A stretch of 64,000 bases of DNA from CBDEGK01 sp965237855 (GTDB lineage: Bacteria > Pseudomonadota > Gammaproteobacteria > Pseudomonadales > Halieaceae), in the NCBI GenBank assembly GCA_965237855.1, contig CBDEGK010000004.1, forward strand, positions 930,001-994,000. The letters are read 5' to 3'. Below are positions 42,845 through 51,386 of the stretch, one piece after another (position 1 is the stretch's first letter; every line of letters starts with the position of its first letter). Position numbers and translations under genes: made by a program. The notes beneath the pieces are model-generated. The model was given only the letters and a program-made list of their open reading frames with translations, made no database searches and was not told where the DNA came from.

Positions 42845-43104
42845 TTTTTTGCTAGTGCTTCCTGGACCATTTCCGCCTTGAGTCGCTCATCAGCGTACAT
42901 TTTCTTCAGCCGCCGGTTTTCATCTTCCAGTTCCTTCACGCGCTTCATCATTGAGGCGTCCATTCCGCCAAACTTGGCTCTCCACTTATAAAAACTGGCG
43001 TTGCTCATGCCGTATTCACGACAGAGCGCGGGAACAGGAGTGCCGGCCTCGGCTTGTTTCAGGATCGCCAGGATCTGACTGTCGCTATATCTTGATGTTT
43101 TCAC
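42838..43104 (-). CDS. IS3-family OrfA (IS407-like)
   Basis: From the GTG at 43104 (VKTSRYSDSQILAILKQAEA), preceded by AAGGAG, it encodes 88 residues; the frame is open further upstream, but that part lies in the IS terminus. The HTH (VPALCREYGMSNASFYKWRA) and leucine-zipper part (RVKELEDENRRLKKMYADER) are complete. The stop overlaps orfB for translational frameshifting. Confidence 0.88.
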   Translation of the reverse strand: MKTSRYSDSQILAILKQAEAGTPVPALCREYGMSNASFYKWRAKFGGMDASMMKRVKELEDENRRLKKMYADERLKAEMVQEALAKKW

Positions 43105-43176
43105 TTGAGAATCTCCTTCGTTCAGTTTACGAGAAAATTCTACTTTTGAAGTCAATTAATTTTAGGGGTGATTACC

Positions 43177-43325
43177 GTCACATTGAAAAGCCATCAGATG
43201 CTGACGGTATTCTTTACATTGCATTCAACAATCATGTAAAGGAAACGGTGCCTCGGTTAGCAAACAGGTTAAAAGAATCAGGATTTGTGCTGAATCCCGA
43301 CAAGGTAGCTCACGCGTCAAGTTGA
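43177..43325 (+). pseudogene. C-terminal fragment of an unknown gene
   Basis: After the IS end the plus strand reads SDADGILYIAFNNHVKETVP, then RLANRLKESGFVLNPDKVAH and ASS before a stop at 43323. The pattern (hydrophobic strand, amphipathic helix, short tail) looks like a genuine protein end. Its 5' part was removed by the IS3 element. Family not recognised. Confidence 0.35.
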
Positions 43326-43412
43326 TAGATAAAGAGGCCATGAAAATTGTTCCCATCCGTCGCCGGACGCTCACAAGCTCGGGCCGTCAACGAACTTCCG
43401 CTCCTAGGTGCG

Positions 43413-43589
43413 ATTTCAATTGATCGACGCAACACACTATCTTTATAGCAAAGAAAGAGGTGTTGCATCATGGCTCGTAGACCGCGCTTGCTTTATACCA
43501 ACGAGATCAAAGCGGAGATCTGGAATAAGTACCAACAGGGAGAGTCCCTGTGGTCCATCGCTCGCTCTATCGACCGCTCGTCCAGTTAA
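43413..43589 (+). mobile_element. IS30-family element fragment (left end and transposase start)
   Basis: The sequence starts with ATTTCAATTGATCGACGC, a typical IS30 terminal repeat. A frame at 43470-43589 follows: MARRPRLLYTNEIKAEIWNK, YQQGESLWSIARSIDRSSS, stop. This is the N-terminal HTH of IS30 transposases. The element stops there: from about 43585 unrelated DNA follows, so more than 85% of it is missing. Inactive. Confidence 0.75.
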
Positions 43590-43595
43590 AATGTT

Positions 43596-44111
43596 TTATC
43601 CATTTGCTGCCCGCTCGTAGATTAGCCGATCAATTTCGTCATCCAGCTCCAAGAGATCTTCGACCAGCTTCTCTCGGGTTTTTTCACGCATCGGCCTCGT
43701 CAACGTTTTTTGCTCCAGCTTATGCATCTTGTGGACCAGACCATCTACCTTGCCGCATTGTTGGGAGTAGTAAGGCAGGCCATAACACTTTCTACACAAA
43801 AACCCCTGTCGACCGCAGTAAAGCTTGGCACACCTGCGCTGGCAGTGAGGGCAGCAAATCCACACTCTCTCTCCACCATAGTTACAGGGCGTATGCGCTA
43901 AGTGAAGTTTCTGGCGGATGCTCCTGCCGTTTGCTGTATATGAGAGACAAAGTCCATCCCCATCCAGGAGAGCACCAATTGCCTGACCTCCGTTCCAAGT
44001 AATCGAGAAGGGTCCCTCTCTGGATAGCGATCCACCGCGGGCCAGCACTCGGACATCCAGAGATAGAAAATCTTCCACCGTGGGGCGAGTTGAGAATTGG
44101 TGGCTACCCAC
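43596..44111 (-). CDS. Zinc-ribbon hypothetical protein
   Basis: A 171-residue protein with a Cys-rich centre: WICCPHCQRRCAKLYCGR then FLCRKCYGLPYYSQQCGK (about residues 83-118), enough for one or two zinc ribbons. It is preceded by a beta-rich N-terminal part (ITWNGGQAIGALLDGDGLCL) and followed by a basic helical tail (LEQKTLTRPMREKTREKLVE). Similar unnamed proteins with KYGGER-W-x-CP-x-C patterns are common on mobile elements; function unknown. It directly abuts the IS30 fragment. No clear ribosome site, so expression is uncertain. Confidence 0.55.
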   Translation of the reverse strand: MGSHQFSTRPTVEDFLSLDVRVLARGGSLSREGPFSITWNGGQAIGALLDGDGLCLSYTANGRSIRQKLHLAHTPCNYGGERVWICCPHCQRRCAKLYCGRQGFLCRKCYGLPYYSQQCGKVDGLVHKMHKLEQKTLTRPMREKTREKLVEDLLELDDEIDRLIYERAANG

Positions 44112-44270
44112 AAATGCCGTCCGAAATCATTAGGCCAAGCCTGTTTCAAAACTTTGCCGAAAAATTGGCAATGTCAGCAAACCAGCGAGCTTTCTCCCGA
44201 GGTCCACGTATTCTATGAATGATCTAAAGGTACCCAAACTGCTTTGTTCTCAACATCACCCATCAAGCAA

Positions 44271-45752
44271 TCATCCGTCGAAATCATTGGCAGCGCGTTG
44301 ATCAATATCACCATTCGATTCAAGCACATCATCGCGCTGCCCCAACATGGCTTCAGAGAACGCCTCGTAATCGTTGTAAGTGGATTCAGCGTCAGGGTAT
44401 TTACTCACCAGCGCCTGTAACTCCTCATATACGGCCTTGGACCCAATTTTAATCTTGCGGTCGTTCTTGCCTAAATCCATCATTCCGCGACCCTTGTACC
44501 CACGCACACCTGTCGCAATCATGGCATTACGAAACTCCATGACAACGCGCTCGGAGAGCGCATCATCTACTCGCTGCTTTACCCGTGGAGATAACGTGGT
44601 CGAAGCACGAACTTCCCGGCGTAAAGAATAAATCGAGCCCGCCACATCCTGGGCACGCTCCAGGGGATGAAATTTCCGTTGTGACGCCGACGGCTTCAAG
44701 TACCCAGTGAAACGTGCCATCACATAAACAGATTCCTCGCCTGACATCTTGCGCAGATAATCTCGAGCTTCGTCATCGCTGTCGTTTCTAACAAAGTTCC
44801 GGAAGGTCAGGTACTTGGCGTTCAGCTCGCCGCCGTCTCTGGCCATCTTTTCATAGAAAGCCTTGTTGGAAACCGAAGATCGAGTGTAGTCGCGAATAAA
44901 TCGACGCACGAAAAACATATCGTCTGGGCCCTGGTCAGGCGCCTGAGGATCGCTTGCTGAAGTAAAACCCAGAACTGTCCTGCCGAGCGTGCCTGTGTAG
45001 CTGGTTATGTAGTGGTCAATGAGAATGGGAGAAACGCCCAGAGCTTCCCCCGCCTTTTTCGCAAAAGAGCTCGTCCAGGAATAGAACTGCTGCTCCGGTT
45101 CCAACCCGTTCAACCTCTGCGATATTAGCGGCATGCCATTGTAGATGGACTTGTTGCCGAAATGTTCAATGATAGGACGCGCAAATACCGGTACCATCGG
45201 CGGGCCCATCGACAGCGCTATCCCATTCAGCAGTCGGTCCATGGCGGCGGGATCATTGTAATAATACATCTCATAGACACGCTCAAAGATGTTGGAGAGC
45301 ACGGCTTCCTGAAACGGTTTCGGAATAACGAGCCACTTTCCGCCAGGCACCTTAACCAGCCAGTGGGATGCGCGAAGGTAGTCTGATATCTCCTGATATT
45401 CAGGGTCGTCCCTGTACAGCGAGGTAAGACCAACCCCTATCAAACCGAGCACCATCATCTTCGTGTACAGCGATCGTGCTGCTGCGAGATTATCTCGCTC
45501 AAGGCTTGTCAGCTTCTTCGAGCTTGTCTTATCAAATACCAGCGATAGCGCTTTCTGATAGGCGCCGGCTCCACCCAACACCCGTAGAAATTTGTCCATA
45601 CCTTGCAGGCTAGCATTCAAAAACGTCACTAGACGCTGCGCGCCCGCCATTTTCGATCCATGCCGGCCATAATCCGTGATATCACGCGCAACAAAGGCAC
45701 CCTCGATGATGGCTTCCTTGTTGGAGAGCCCCCTATCCTTAGCTTTTTTGAA
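44271..45752 (-). pseudogene. LPD38-domain polyvalent protein, N-terminus lost to IS1595
   Basis: An open frame of about 490 codons runs into the IS1595 element without a start; the first internal Met is at 45650. Before it the frame reads AKDRGLSNKEAIIEGAFVAR and DITDYGRHGSKM. The LPD38 pattern follows: RLVTFLNASLQGMDKFLRVL, a hydrophobic segment (MMVLGLIGVGLTSLYRD), and WLVIPKPFQEAVLSNIFERV. The rest is helical and charged. Large polyvalent proteins are injected or co-transferred with phage or conjugative-element DNA and carry many domains; this is the C-terminal end of one. It indicates that a phage or plasmid once integrated here. Not functional without the N-terminus. Confidence 0.7.
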
Positions 45753-45846
45753 CGGAACTTCCTAGTTTAAGGTCTTGACATTCCGACATGGAGGAGTAAT
45801 ATTGATCCTACCACCAGATCATACAAACCGAACAGGACAGAATGCC

Positions 45847-46734
45847 ATGAACATTATACAAGTTTTTCAACGTTTCCCCACTCAAGAAGACTGTATAGAA
45901 CACCTTGAAAAAGCGAGGTGGGATGGGGTGCCGATCTGCCCTTATTGTGGATCGGTCAACACCGCCCGCAACCAACACAGACACCGCTGCTACGACTGCA
46001 AGACCTCATTCAGCGTCACTGTTGACACCATATTCCACCATACCCATATGCCCCTGCAAAAGTGGTTCCTGGCTATTACGCTGATACTGAACGCCAAGAA
46101 AGGACTGTCAGCCCTTCAGTTATCACGCGATTTGGAAGTCAATAAGAATACGGCGTGGCGGATTGCCATGCAGATTCGCAAGGCCATGACTCAAGCACAA
46201 CACCGCAACTTACTGACAGGGATTGTTGAAATGGATGAAACCTATGTTGGCGGGAAGCCTAGGAAGGGGTCAAAGGGCGAAGGTCCTAATGGGCAGCATA
46301 AACGAGGCAGGGGTACCAAAAAGGCTCCTGTGATTGGCGTGGTTGAGCGAGACGGTAATGTCACAGCCAAAGCGGTTGCCAAAGACAAAATGAAGGGCAA
46401 GCACTTGCGGGCTTTTGTGCGGGAGCGTGTAGACATCGGCAATGCCAGCCTGATGACCGATGAATACAAAGGCTATCTCGGTATGGGCAAGGTGCTGCCT
46501 CATTCCGTCATTAAACACGCCAAGTGGTATGTCGATGGCGATATTCACACCAACACCATCGAGAGCTTTTGGGCACTGTTGAAACGCGGCATGTTCGGCC
46601 AGTTCCACAGTGTCAGTCGGAAGCATCTGCAAAAATATGTGGATGAGTTCTGTTATCGCTACAACCTGCGCAATGATGATCCATCCTTGGCTTTCGATCT
46701 CACCATTAGCAGGGGACTGGGAGTAACGGCATGA
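45847..46734 (+). CDS. IS1595-family transposase
   Basis: From ATG 45847 (MNIIQVFQRFPTQEDCIEHL) the protein has 295 residues. A zinc ribbon CPYCGSVNTARNQHRHRCYD (about 31-52) precedes an HTH (LQLSRDLEVNKNTAWRI) and the ISXO2-type DDE core: EMDETYVGGKPRKG, MTDEYKGYLGMG, then the H-x-N-T-I-E-S-F-W motif (IHTNTIESFWALLKRG, about 238-253). The frame is open 24 codons upstream, but that includes the IS end. The stop overlaps the next gene by 4 bases. Confidence 0.93.
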   Translation: MNIIQVFQRFPTQEDCIEHLEKARWDGVPICPYCGSVNTARNQHRHRCYDCKTSFSVTVDTIFHHTHMPLQKWFLAITLILNAKKGLSALQLSRDLEVNKNTAWRIAMQIRKAMTQAQHRNLLTGIVEMDETYVGGKPRKGSKGEGPNGQHKRGRGTKKAPVIGVVERDGNVTAKAVAKDKMKGKHLRAFVRERVDIGNASLMTDEYKGYLGMGKVLPHSVIKHAKWYVDGDIHTNTIESFWALLKRGMFGQFHSVSRKHLQKYVDEFCYRYNLRNDDPSLAFDLTISRGLGVTA

Positions 46735-47609
46735 GTAAGAAACCGTTGAAAGTTATTGCAGGTACACCTGATCACCCTCTGGTAATTGGCAATATCGAGA
46801 TTCAATGCTATGTGCTAGAGGACGAAACGAGGGTGTTAAGCCAGCGTGGTATGACGGCTGCCATTGGACTCAATCCTGATGCTGGCTTTAGAATACCGCA
46901 ATTGATGGCCAGTAAAGCACTAAAACCCTATATTAACAACGACTTAAGGCTGGCTTTAAATAATCCCATTATATTCAAAAACCCTGGTGGTGGCGGGGTG
47001 GCTTATGGCTATCCGGCGACAGTACTACCGGATATTTGCGATGCCATCATAGATGCAGATAGAAGTGGAGAAACAACAGAAAGACAAACAGTGATTGTTG
47101 AGCGAGCATTCGTGCTGTCGCGTGGCCTTTCTAGGGTCGGGATCATTGCTTTGGTTGATGAAGCCACCGGCTATCAACGTATACGAGAAAAGAGAGCACT
47201 TGCGACCATCCTGGAGAAATATATCTCCGAGGAACTACAGCCGTGGACCAAGACATTTCCCTATGAGTTCTACGAGCAAATATTCAGACTTAAAGGGTGG
47301 TCAGGGCCAGATGGAACCAAGCGACCATCGGTTATTGGACACTACACGAACGATTTCATTTACTCGCGCTTAGCACCTGGAGTGTTGGATAAGCTTCGCA
47401 CCATAAATCCAGTATTGCCGAGTGGGGGAAGGAAGGTGAAGTACTTTCAGTGGTTTACGCAAGACCTTGGACATCCAAAGCTTAAAGAACATCTTGCCGG
47501 TGTGATGGCACTGATGCGTGCTGCCCCTAATTGGAACAGCTTTACCCGTGCGATCCAGCGCGCTTACCCAAAGGTGAACGAGACGATACCTCTTGCGCTG
47601 GATGATTAA
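46731..47609 (+). CDS. P63C-domain passenger protein of the IS1595 element
   Basis: A 292-residue protein: LEDETRVLSQRGMTAAIGLN near the start, KNPGGGGVAYGYPATVLPDI in the middle, and the C-terminal P63C region ISEELQPWTKTFPYEFYEQI ... VIGHYTNDFIYSRLAPGVLD ... FTQDLGHPKLKEHLAGVMAL. The domain is named after the C-terminus of phage Mx8 P63, function unknown. Some IS1595 elements carry such a passenger. It is translated by coupling with the transposase (ATGA), so it may help target choice or regulate transposition; this is inference. Confidence 0.85.
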   Translation: MSKKPLKVIAGTPDHPLVIGNIEIQCYVLEDETRVLSQRGMTAAIGLNPDAGFRIPQLMASKALKPYINNDLRLALNNPIIFKNPGGGGVAYGYPATVLPDICDAIIDADRSGETTERQTVIVERAFVLSRGLSRVGIIALVDEATGYQRIREKRALATILEKYISEELQPWTKTFPYEFYEQIFRLKGWSGPDGTKRPSVIGHYTNDFIYSRLAPGVLDKLRTINPVLPSGGRKVKYFQWFTQDLGHPKLKEHLAGVMALMRAAPNWNSFTRAIQRAYPKVNETIPLALDD

Positions 47610-47657
47610 AGTGTGATGGTCTCTTTTCTATAAGATAAACAACTCGGCCGCAAGCCT

Positions 47658-48008
47658 CTATTTATACGGAGCCGACGTAATGAGGATTCTACCATCCGAA
47701 TAGCAAGTTACAGTCATCGCCGCGTCATTAGTCCAAATTTTGGTGGATGTCATTAGTTTGCTATCGACGAGTTTAACGACAGGATAGACTGGAACAATTG
47801 CGGTGAGAACAGATTCCGTTTTTGCAAGACACGTTACCCAACTCATTTTTTCAGTTTCCTTCCTGTTTAATGGGCCTTGATCAGGGTAATTACCCGCATT
47901 CACCATCCTCCTGAGTTGTTCAGGAGTGTAGGTTTTATCAGCAGGTAAAGCAGGTAAAGCAGACAGCGAAATGATACTGGCTAGGAAAATACGAGTTAAG
48001 CAAGCCAT
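47658..48008 (-). CDS. Small exported passenger protein inside the IS1595 element
   Basis: A 116-residue protein with a signal peptide (MACLTRIFLASIISLSALPA, cleavage near LPA-DK). The mature part contains KTYTPEQLRRMVNAGNYPDQ and ends with VTCYSDGRILITSAPYK; two Cys could form a disulfide. A strong ribosome site (AAGGAGAG) precedes the ATG. It lies within the terminal repeats but in opposite orientation to the transposase. Family not recognised. It may be a captured cargo gene or a relic. Confidence 0.6.
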   Translation of the reverse strand: MACLTRIFLASIISLSALPALPADKTYTPEQLRRMVNAGNYPDQGPLNRKETEKMSWVTCLAKTESVLTAIVPVYPVVKLVDSKLMTSTKIWTNDAAMTVTCYSDGRILITSAPYK

Positions 48009-48258
48009 TAGGATTCTCTCCTTTTTAGTGTTTACTCCGGCACTCTTGGATTAAGGTTGCCGGGCCATTGCAAACATCTCTCAGAAAGAGGAGGTCCCCG
48101 CTTGTTCACCTGAGCTTGAGGAGCTACCCCACGCCTGTATTAGGCTGTTCTATTCGGCAGGTAACCCGACATAGCGGGACATCCGAAAGACGTTTGCAGG
48201 AAGGAGTATCGGGTAGAATGATGTTAGAAGTCAACGGAGATAAATACAAGACCTTAAA

Positions 48259-48516
48259 CTAGGAAATTCCGATTATTTTTGATAGGTGTGCCTTTTGCTC
48301 GGTCGTTCGTCCTTGCATTATGTGAGCAAAAACATGGATGAAATCCTCACGTTTATTGCCCACAGAATATTTTTGAAATAGATTTAGCCTTACTTTTATA
48401 TCGCCTTCGTCGAATAGCCCTGTTGAGTTTGCTGCAAGATGAATTTGTTGGACAATAAATTCTTCTTCATGGGATTTAAGGACACTTTCAGAGCAGTCCA
48501 TAACAAAATGTGGCAT
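48259..48516 (-). pseudogene. 5-carboxymethyl-2-hydroxymuconate isomerase-like gene, 3' end lost
   Basis: The protein starts MPHFVMDCSESVLKSHEEEF, with the invariant Pro2 that acts as general base in the tautomerase superfamily. It continues NSTGLFDEGDIKVRLNLFQK and YSVGNKREDFIHVFAHIMQG as in CHMI proteins. Those are usually about 115-125 residues; here native coding stops near residue 82, where the IS1595 end adds GIS and a stop. GGAG precedes the ATG, and the gene begins 30 bases after an attC-type GTTAGC, so it was a gene cassette. Probably inactive. Confidence 0.75.
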
Positions 48517-48543
48517 TAATTCTCCTAACTACGATTTGTATCG

Positions 48544-48615
48544 CTAACGTTGCGCTATGGGGTGCCGTTTTGCGGCGTCCCAGCGGCGGCAAGCTGCGAC
48601 TTCAGCGCCTTGTTA
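48544..48615 (-). repeat. attC site of a gene cassette
   Basis: On the minus strand: TAACAAGGCGCTGAAGTCGC at the left, GGGACGCCGCAAAACGGCAC in the middle, and TAGCGCAACGTTAG at the right. The outer arms (AACAAGGCGCT and the complement of AGCGCAACGTT) and the inner hairpin around GCCGCAAAACGGC give the fold expected of integron attC sites. It overlaps the 3' end of the acetyltransferase gene and precedes the isomerase start, exactly the cassette order. This is the best attC in the window. Confidence 0.65.
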
Positions 48616-49160
48616 CTGTTCAAGTCGCCTCGAATAAGACCGTAGATTTCACTATCCGAGGCTTTTCCATTTACTATCCAACGTTGCTTTAGCCTTCCTT
48701 CCAACGAGAACCCTAGTTTTTTTAGCAACTTCGCTGAGGCTTTATTATCTGGGTCAATGTCCGCTTCTAGCCTATTTAAGCCTAAGTCAAAAAAGGAATA
48801 GTCAATGATCTTAGTGAGCGCTTCGGTCATGAACCCATATCCCCAATGTGAGCGTCCCAAAATGTAACCCACTTCAGCTCTCTTCGACTCTTCGTGGAAA
48901 TTAAACAGGCTTACTGTACCGATGATCAAGTTTGAACTCGATTCTTTAATTGCAAAGCAAATTGAATCGCCAGTCTCCCACCATTTTTTAGCATTTGAAA
49001 TCATATCACTCGCTTGACTTAAAGTAGCAAAAGGAAGGCTACTCCAATATCTCATTACTTCTTTATCGGAGTAAATATCGAACAGACTTTCCTCATCATC
49101 CGATTTAGGCTTTCTAAGCTTAAGCCTTTCAGTTGTAAGTTCAATCAAGCCAAATTCCAT
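48555..49160 (-). CDS. GNAT N-acetyltransferase (RimJ/RimL-like) cassette gene
   Basis: A 201-residue acetyltransferase: LTTERLKLRKPKSDDEESLF at the start, VGYILGRSHWGYGFMTEALT with the G-x-G acetyl-CoA loop (about residues 96-115), and NKASAKLLKKLGFSLEGRLK toward the end. The last about 20 residues (SNKALKSQLAAAGTPQNGTP) are encoded by the attC site itself, a frequent feature of cassette genes. Substrate unknown; a resistance or detoxification role is possible. AT-rich compared with the core genome. Confidence 0.85.
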   Translation of the reverse strand: MEFGLIELTTERLKLRKPKSDDEESLFDIYSDKEVMRYWSSLPFATLSQASDMISNAKKWWETGDSICFAIKESSSNLIIGTVSLFNFHEESKRAEVGYILGRSHWGYGFMTEALTKIIDYSFFDLGLNRLEADIDPDNKASAKLLKKLGFSLEGRLKQRWIVNGKASDSEIYGLIRGDLNSNKALKSQLAAAGTPQNGTP

Positions 49161-49347
49161 CTAACAGACACTTCCTTTCATGAACAATAACAGCTCACTA
49201 AATGTCTCAGTGACGCAAAACTTTGCCTCCTGCTGACATATAACTTGTAAACCACCACGGTCGCCCCCCCTGTGTGTCAACCTGACCCCATACACTTCTT
49301 GTTTGGGATAACATAGATTTCAGGGCCACAGGTACTGGACACACAAC

Positions 49348-49752
49348 ATGCCAAAATCACCATCAGAACGGCCTGACACACAAGTTACACCGGAACCGGT
49401 GCTGGAGAAACGCACTCGCCGCCAGTTCAAGACCGAGTACAAGTTACGTATTATCGCTGAAGCCGATGCCTGCCAGTACGGTGAGCTTGGCGCGCTGCTG
49501 CGCCGCGAAAAACTCTACAGTAGTCAGATCTCGGAATGGCGACGAGAGCTTGCGGAAAATGGCGTGGCTGGATTGAGCAAAAGCGCTCCCGGCCCTGCAC
49601 CCTTGAAAACGCCAGATCAGCGGCGCATTGAGCAGCTTGAGAAAGAGAATAGTCGCTTGGACCGCAAGTTGGAGATTGCCAACGACTGCCTGGATTTGCA
49701 AAAAAAAGCATTGTCGATGCTCGATCATTTACGCAGTGGGAAGGATGTGTGA
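49348..49752 (+). CDS. IS3-family OrfA (copy C)
   Basis: The 134-residue protein is identical to copy B OrfA: HTH (FKTEYKLRIIAEADACQYGE, LREEKL-like LRREKLYSSQISEWRR) and C-terminal coiled coil. It overlaps the orfB start (GTG/TGA). Intact. Confidence 0.93.
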   Translation: MPKSPSERPDTQVTPEPVLEKRTRRQFKTEYKLRIIAEADACQYGELGALLRREKLYSSQISEWRRELAENGVAGLSKSAPGPAPLKTPDQRRIEQLEKENSRLDRKLEIANDCLDLQKKALSMLDHLRSGKDV

Positions 49753-50816
49753 ATAACGTGATGATCCACCGCCCCGTAAGACTGCCATTGACGCGAGCGT
49801 GTCATGCGCTGGGCCTCAATCGAAGCACGGTCTACGTTTACCAAAAGCGTGCCGCCAACGATGAACCACCGCGGCGCTCACGGAAGCAGTCGGTGCAGCC
49901 GCGCGCCCTCAGTGACCAAGAGCGTGCTGCTGTCGTCGAGACACTGCACAGTGAACCCTATTGTGATCAGCCGCCTGCTGAAGTCTATCAACGCCTGCTG
50001 GAACAGGATCAGTATCTGTGTTCGGTCAGCACCATGCACCGTATTCTTCGTGGCTTAGGGGAGACCGGTGACCGTCGGCAGCAGCGGCCAGCCCAGCATC
50101 ATGCTGTTCCCAGACTGAAAGCCTGCGCCCCTAACGATGTGTGGACATGGGACATTACCAAACTACCGCTGGTGCGGCGGGGCCTCTATTTGTCGCTGTA
50201 TGTGGTGCTTGACCTGTTTAGCCGTTTTGTCGTGGCCTGGATGGTCTCGCGCAAGGAGAGCAGTGCATTATCGAAACAGCTGATGGACGAAGCCACGGCC
50301 CGTTACGGTATAGCGCCAGGCCAGCTCACGCTGCACCAGGATCGTGGATCGCCAATGATTGCACACGGGTATTTGGACCTGATGCGAGAACTGGACGTGA
50401 CCTGCAGTCACAGTCGCCCACGGGTGAGCAATGACAACCCGTTTAGTGAAAGCCAGTTCAAGACGCAAAAGTACCAACCGGATTATCCGGGCCGTTTTAG
50501 CGATGCCTCGCATGCCCGGCGCTGGTGTGAAGCTTACTTTGATTGGTACAACTTCGAGCATCATCACAGCGGCCTGGGGGGCTTTACCCCGGAACAGGTT
50601 TTTACGGGCCGTTATCACGAGGTTGCCAGGCAAAAACAACGAGTTCTTGATGAACGCTATGAACGTCATCCGGAACGCTTTGTCCGTGGGCGACCGACTG
50701 TACCCATGCCGGCAAAGACCGTGGCCATTAACCCGATTGCAGAATCTGGTGATGACACAATGATTGATGATCGCGTTAACTTCCCAACTTTATCAGCCGC
50801 GGGCTACATCAAATAG
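49749..50816 (+). CDS. IS3-family transposase OrfB (copy C)
   Basis: A 355-residue DDE transposase with catalytic residues as in copies A and B. It differs from them by one residue: Glu instead of Gly in the GRYH-x-VARQK segment near residue 290. That single difference indicates very recent common ancestry. Intact. Confidence 0.93.
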   Translation: MNNVMIHRPVRLPLTRACHALGLNRSTVYVYQKRAANDEPPRRSRKQSVQPRALSDQERAAVVETLHSEPYCDQPPAEVYQRLLEQDQYLCSVSTMHRILRGLGETGDRRQQRPAQHHAVPRLKACAPNDVWTWDITKLPLVRRGLYLSLYVVLDLFSRFVVAWMVSRKESSALSKQLMDEATARYGIAPGQLTLHQDRGSPMIAHGYLDLMRELDVTCSHSRPRVSNDNPFSESQFKTQKYQPDYPGRFSDASHARRWCEAYFDWYNFEHHHSGLGGFTPEQVFTGRYHEVARQKQRVLDERYERHPERFVRGRPTVPMPAKTVAINPIAESGDDTMIDDRVNFPTLSAAGYIK

Positions 50817-50981
50817 AGTTTATCTTTGAAATGACTGTCCATTTGAGGTTGACACGTTCCGCCCCTCGTTCACTCGAGCAAATACGAAAAGTGCTTTTCT
50901 TTCGAGTATAGTCGCGAAACCAATTTAGAAAAGTTATGGCTAACAAACACATCACGTGATGCGTCGGTGAAGCTCATCTGT

Positions 50982-51350
50982 TCAGAGTGGCGTGCCATCA
51001 TGTGACAGTCCGGCATCGGTCCAGGCGGCGATCAGTTCAGGGACGTCTTCAGTTCTCGTACGAGGTAGATCATCTGCCAGCTGGTACCAGGGCAATTGGC
51101 TTTCCACGCAGGTATGTACATGGGGTATGGCACATTCCGGATGATCCAGGCTACAAACGCTGACGTTGGTCCACTTATCTTGCGCGGTGGTCCCCTCCTC
51201 CTCTCCCGATGTCATCCATATCACTCGAGAGCCACAATCCGCACAGAAACCGCGACTGGCGAAAGGGGAAGATTGAAAGTACTGCAGCCCATGGTGGATG
51301 TTGTGCCGGTAGCTCGCTGTGCGTGGAACTACCCAGTGTTTTACGAATTG
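50982..51350 (-). pseudogene. GFA-family gene remnant (C-terminal two-thirds)
   Basis: The frame runs from a stop at 51351 to 50982 and contains LQYFQSSPFASRGFCADCGS (the F-C-x-x-C-G zinc motif), then SLDHPECAIPHVHTCVESQL and PWYQLADDLPRT as at the end of GFA/CENP-V proteins. The N-terminal zinc half (CHCG...C-x-C) is missing, and no start with a ribosome site is evident. It lies right after selB on the same strand. Compare the intact paralogue at 483-872. Confidence 0.65.
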
Positions 51351-51386
51351 CTAAGACGCGGGATTCGCTGGGGAATCAGTGATGAT

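Larger units (their letters stand above)
41981..43176 (-). mobile_element. IS3-family (IS407-like) element
   Basis: Inverted ends GGTAATCAtCCCC at 41981 and, from the other side, GGTAATCAcCCC at 43176 continue inward to CAAAAGTAGA on both sides. Two ORFs in the usual overlapping arrangement fill it (1,196 bp). No target duplication is evident. It removed the promoter side of the giant ATPase operon. Confidence 0.85.
45753..48271. mobile_element. IS1595-family element with two passenger genes
   Basis: Terminal inverted repeats CGGAA-x-TTCCTAGTTTAAGG plus TCTTG (25 bp, one mismatch) at 45753-45777 and 48247-48271. The 2.5-kb element carries the transposase, a coupled P63C-domain gene, and an oppositely oriented secreted-protein gene. 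Inside the right end TGCAAAC-x-TCT-x-TC occurs as inverted copies near 48068 and 48198. The flanks belong to unrelated genes (LPD38 protein and isomerase), both truncated, so the element took part in a rearrangement. No target duplication seen. Confidence 0.88.
49268..50860 (+). mobile_element. 1,593-bp IS3-family element copy C
   Basis: Same element as copies A and B but in opposite orientation. The ends are CCCTGTGTGTCAACCT (49268) and AGGTTGACACGTTCC (50860). A 5-base direct repeat GCCCC lies at 49263-49267 and 50861-50865. Complete orfA and orfB. The insertion interrupts the outermost cassette region and borders the core genome (selB side). Confidence 0.95.

Noticed and set aside
43596..44111. 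Zinc-ribbon protein as part of the IS30 element
   Set aside because: IS30 elements carry one transposase gene; the frame is on the other strand and the IS30 remnant ends before it, so they are only neighbours.
44271..45650. LPD38 protein as a complete gene starting at the internal Met
   Set aside because: The frame continues upstream with family-like sequence until the IS1595 end, so the Met at 45650 is internal and the gene is truncated.
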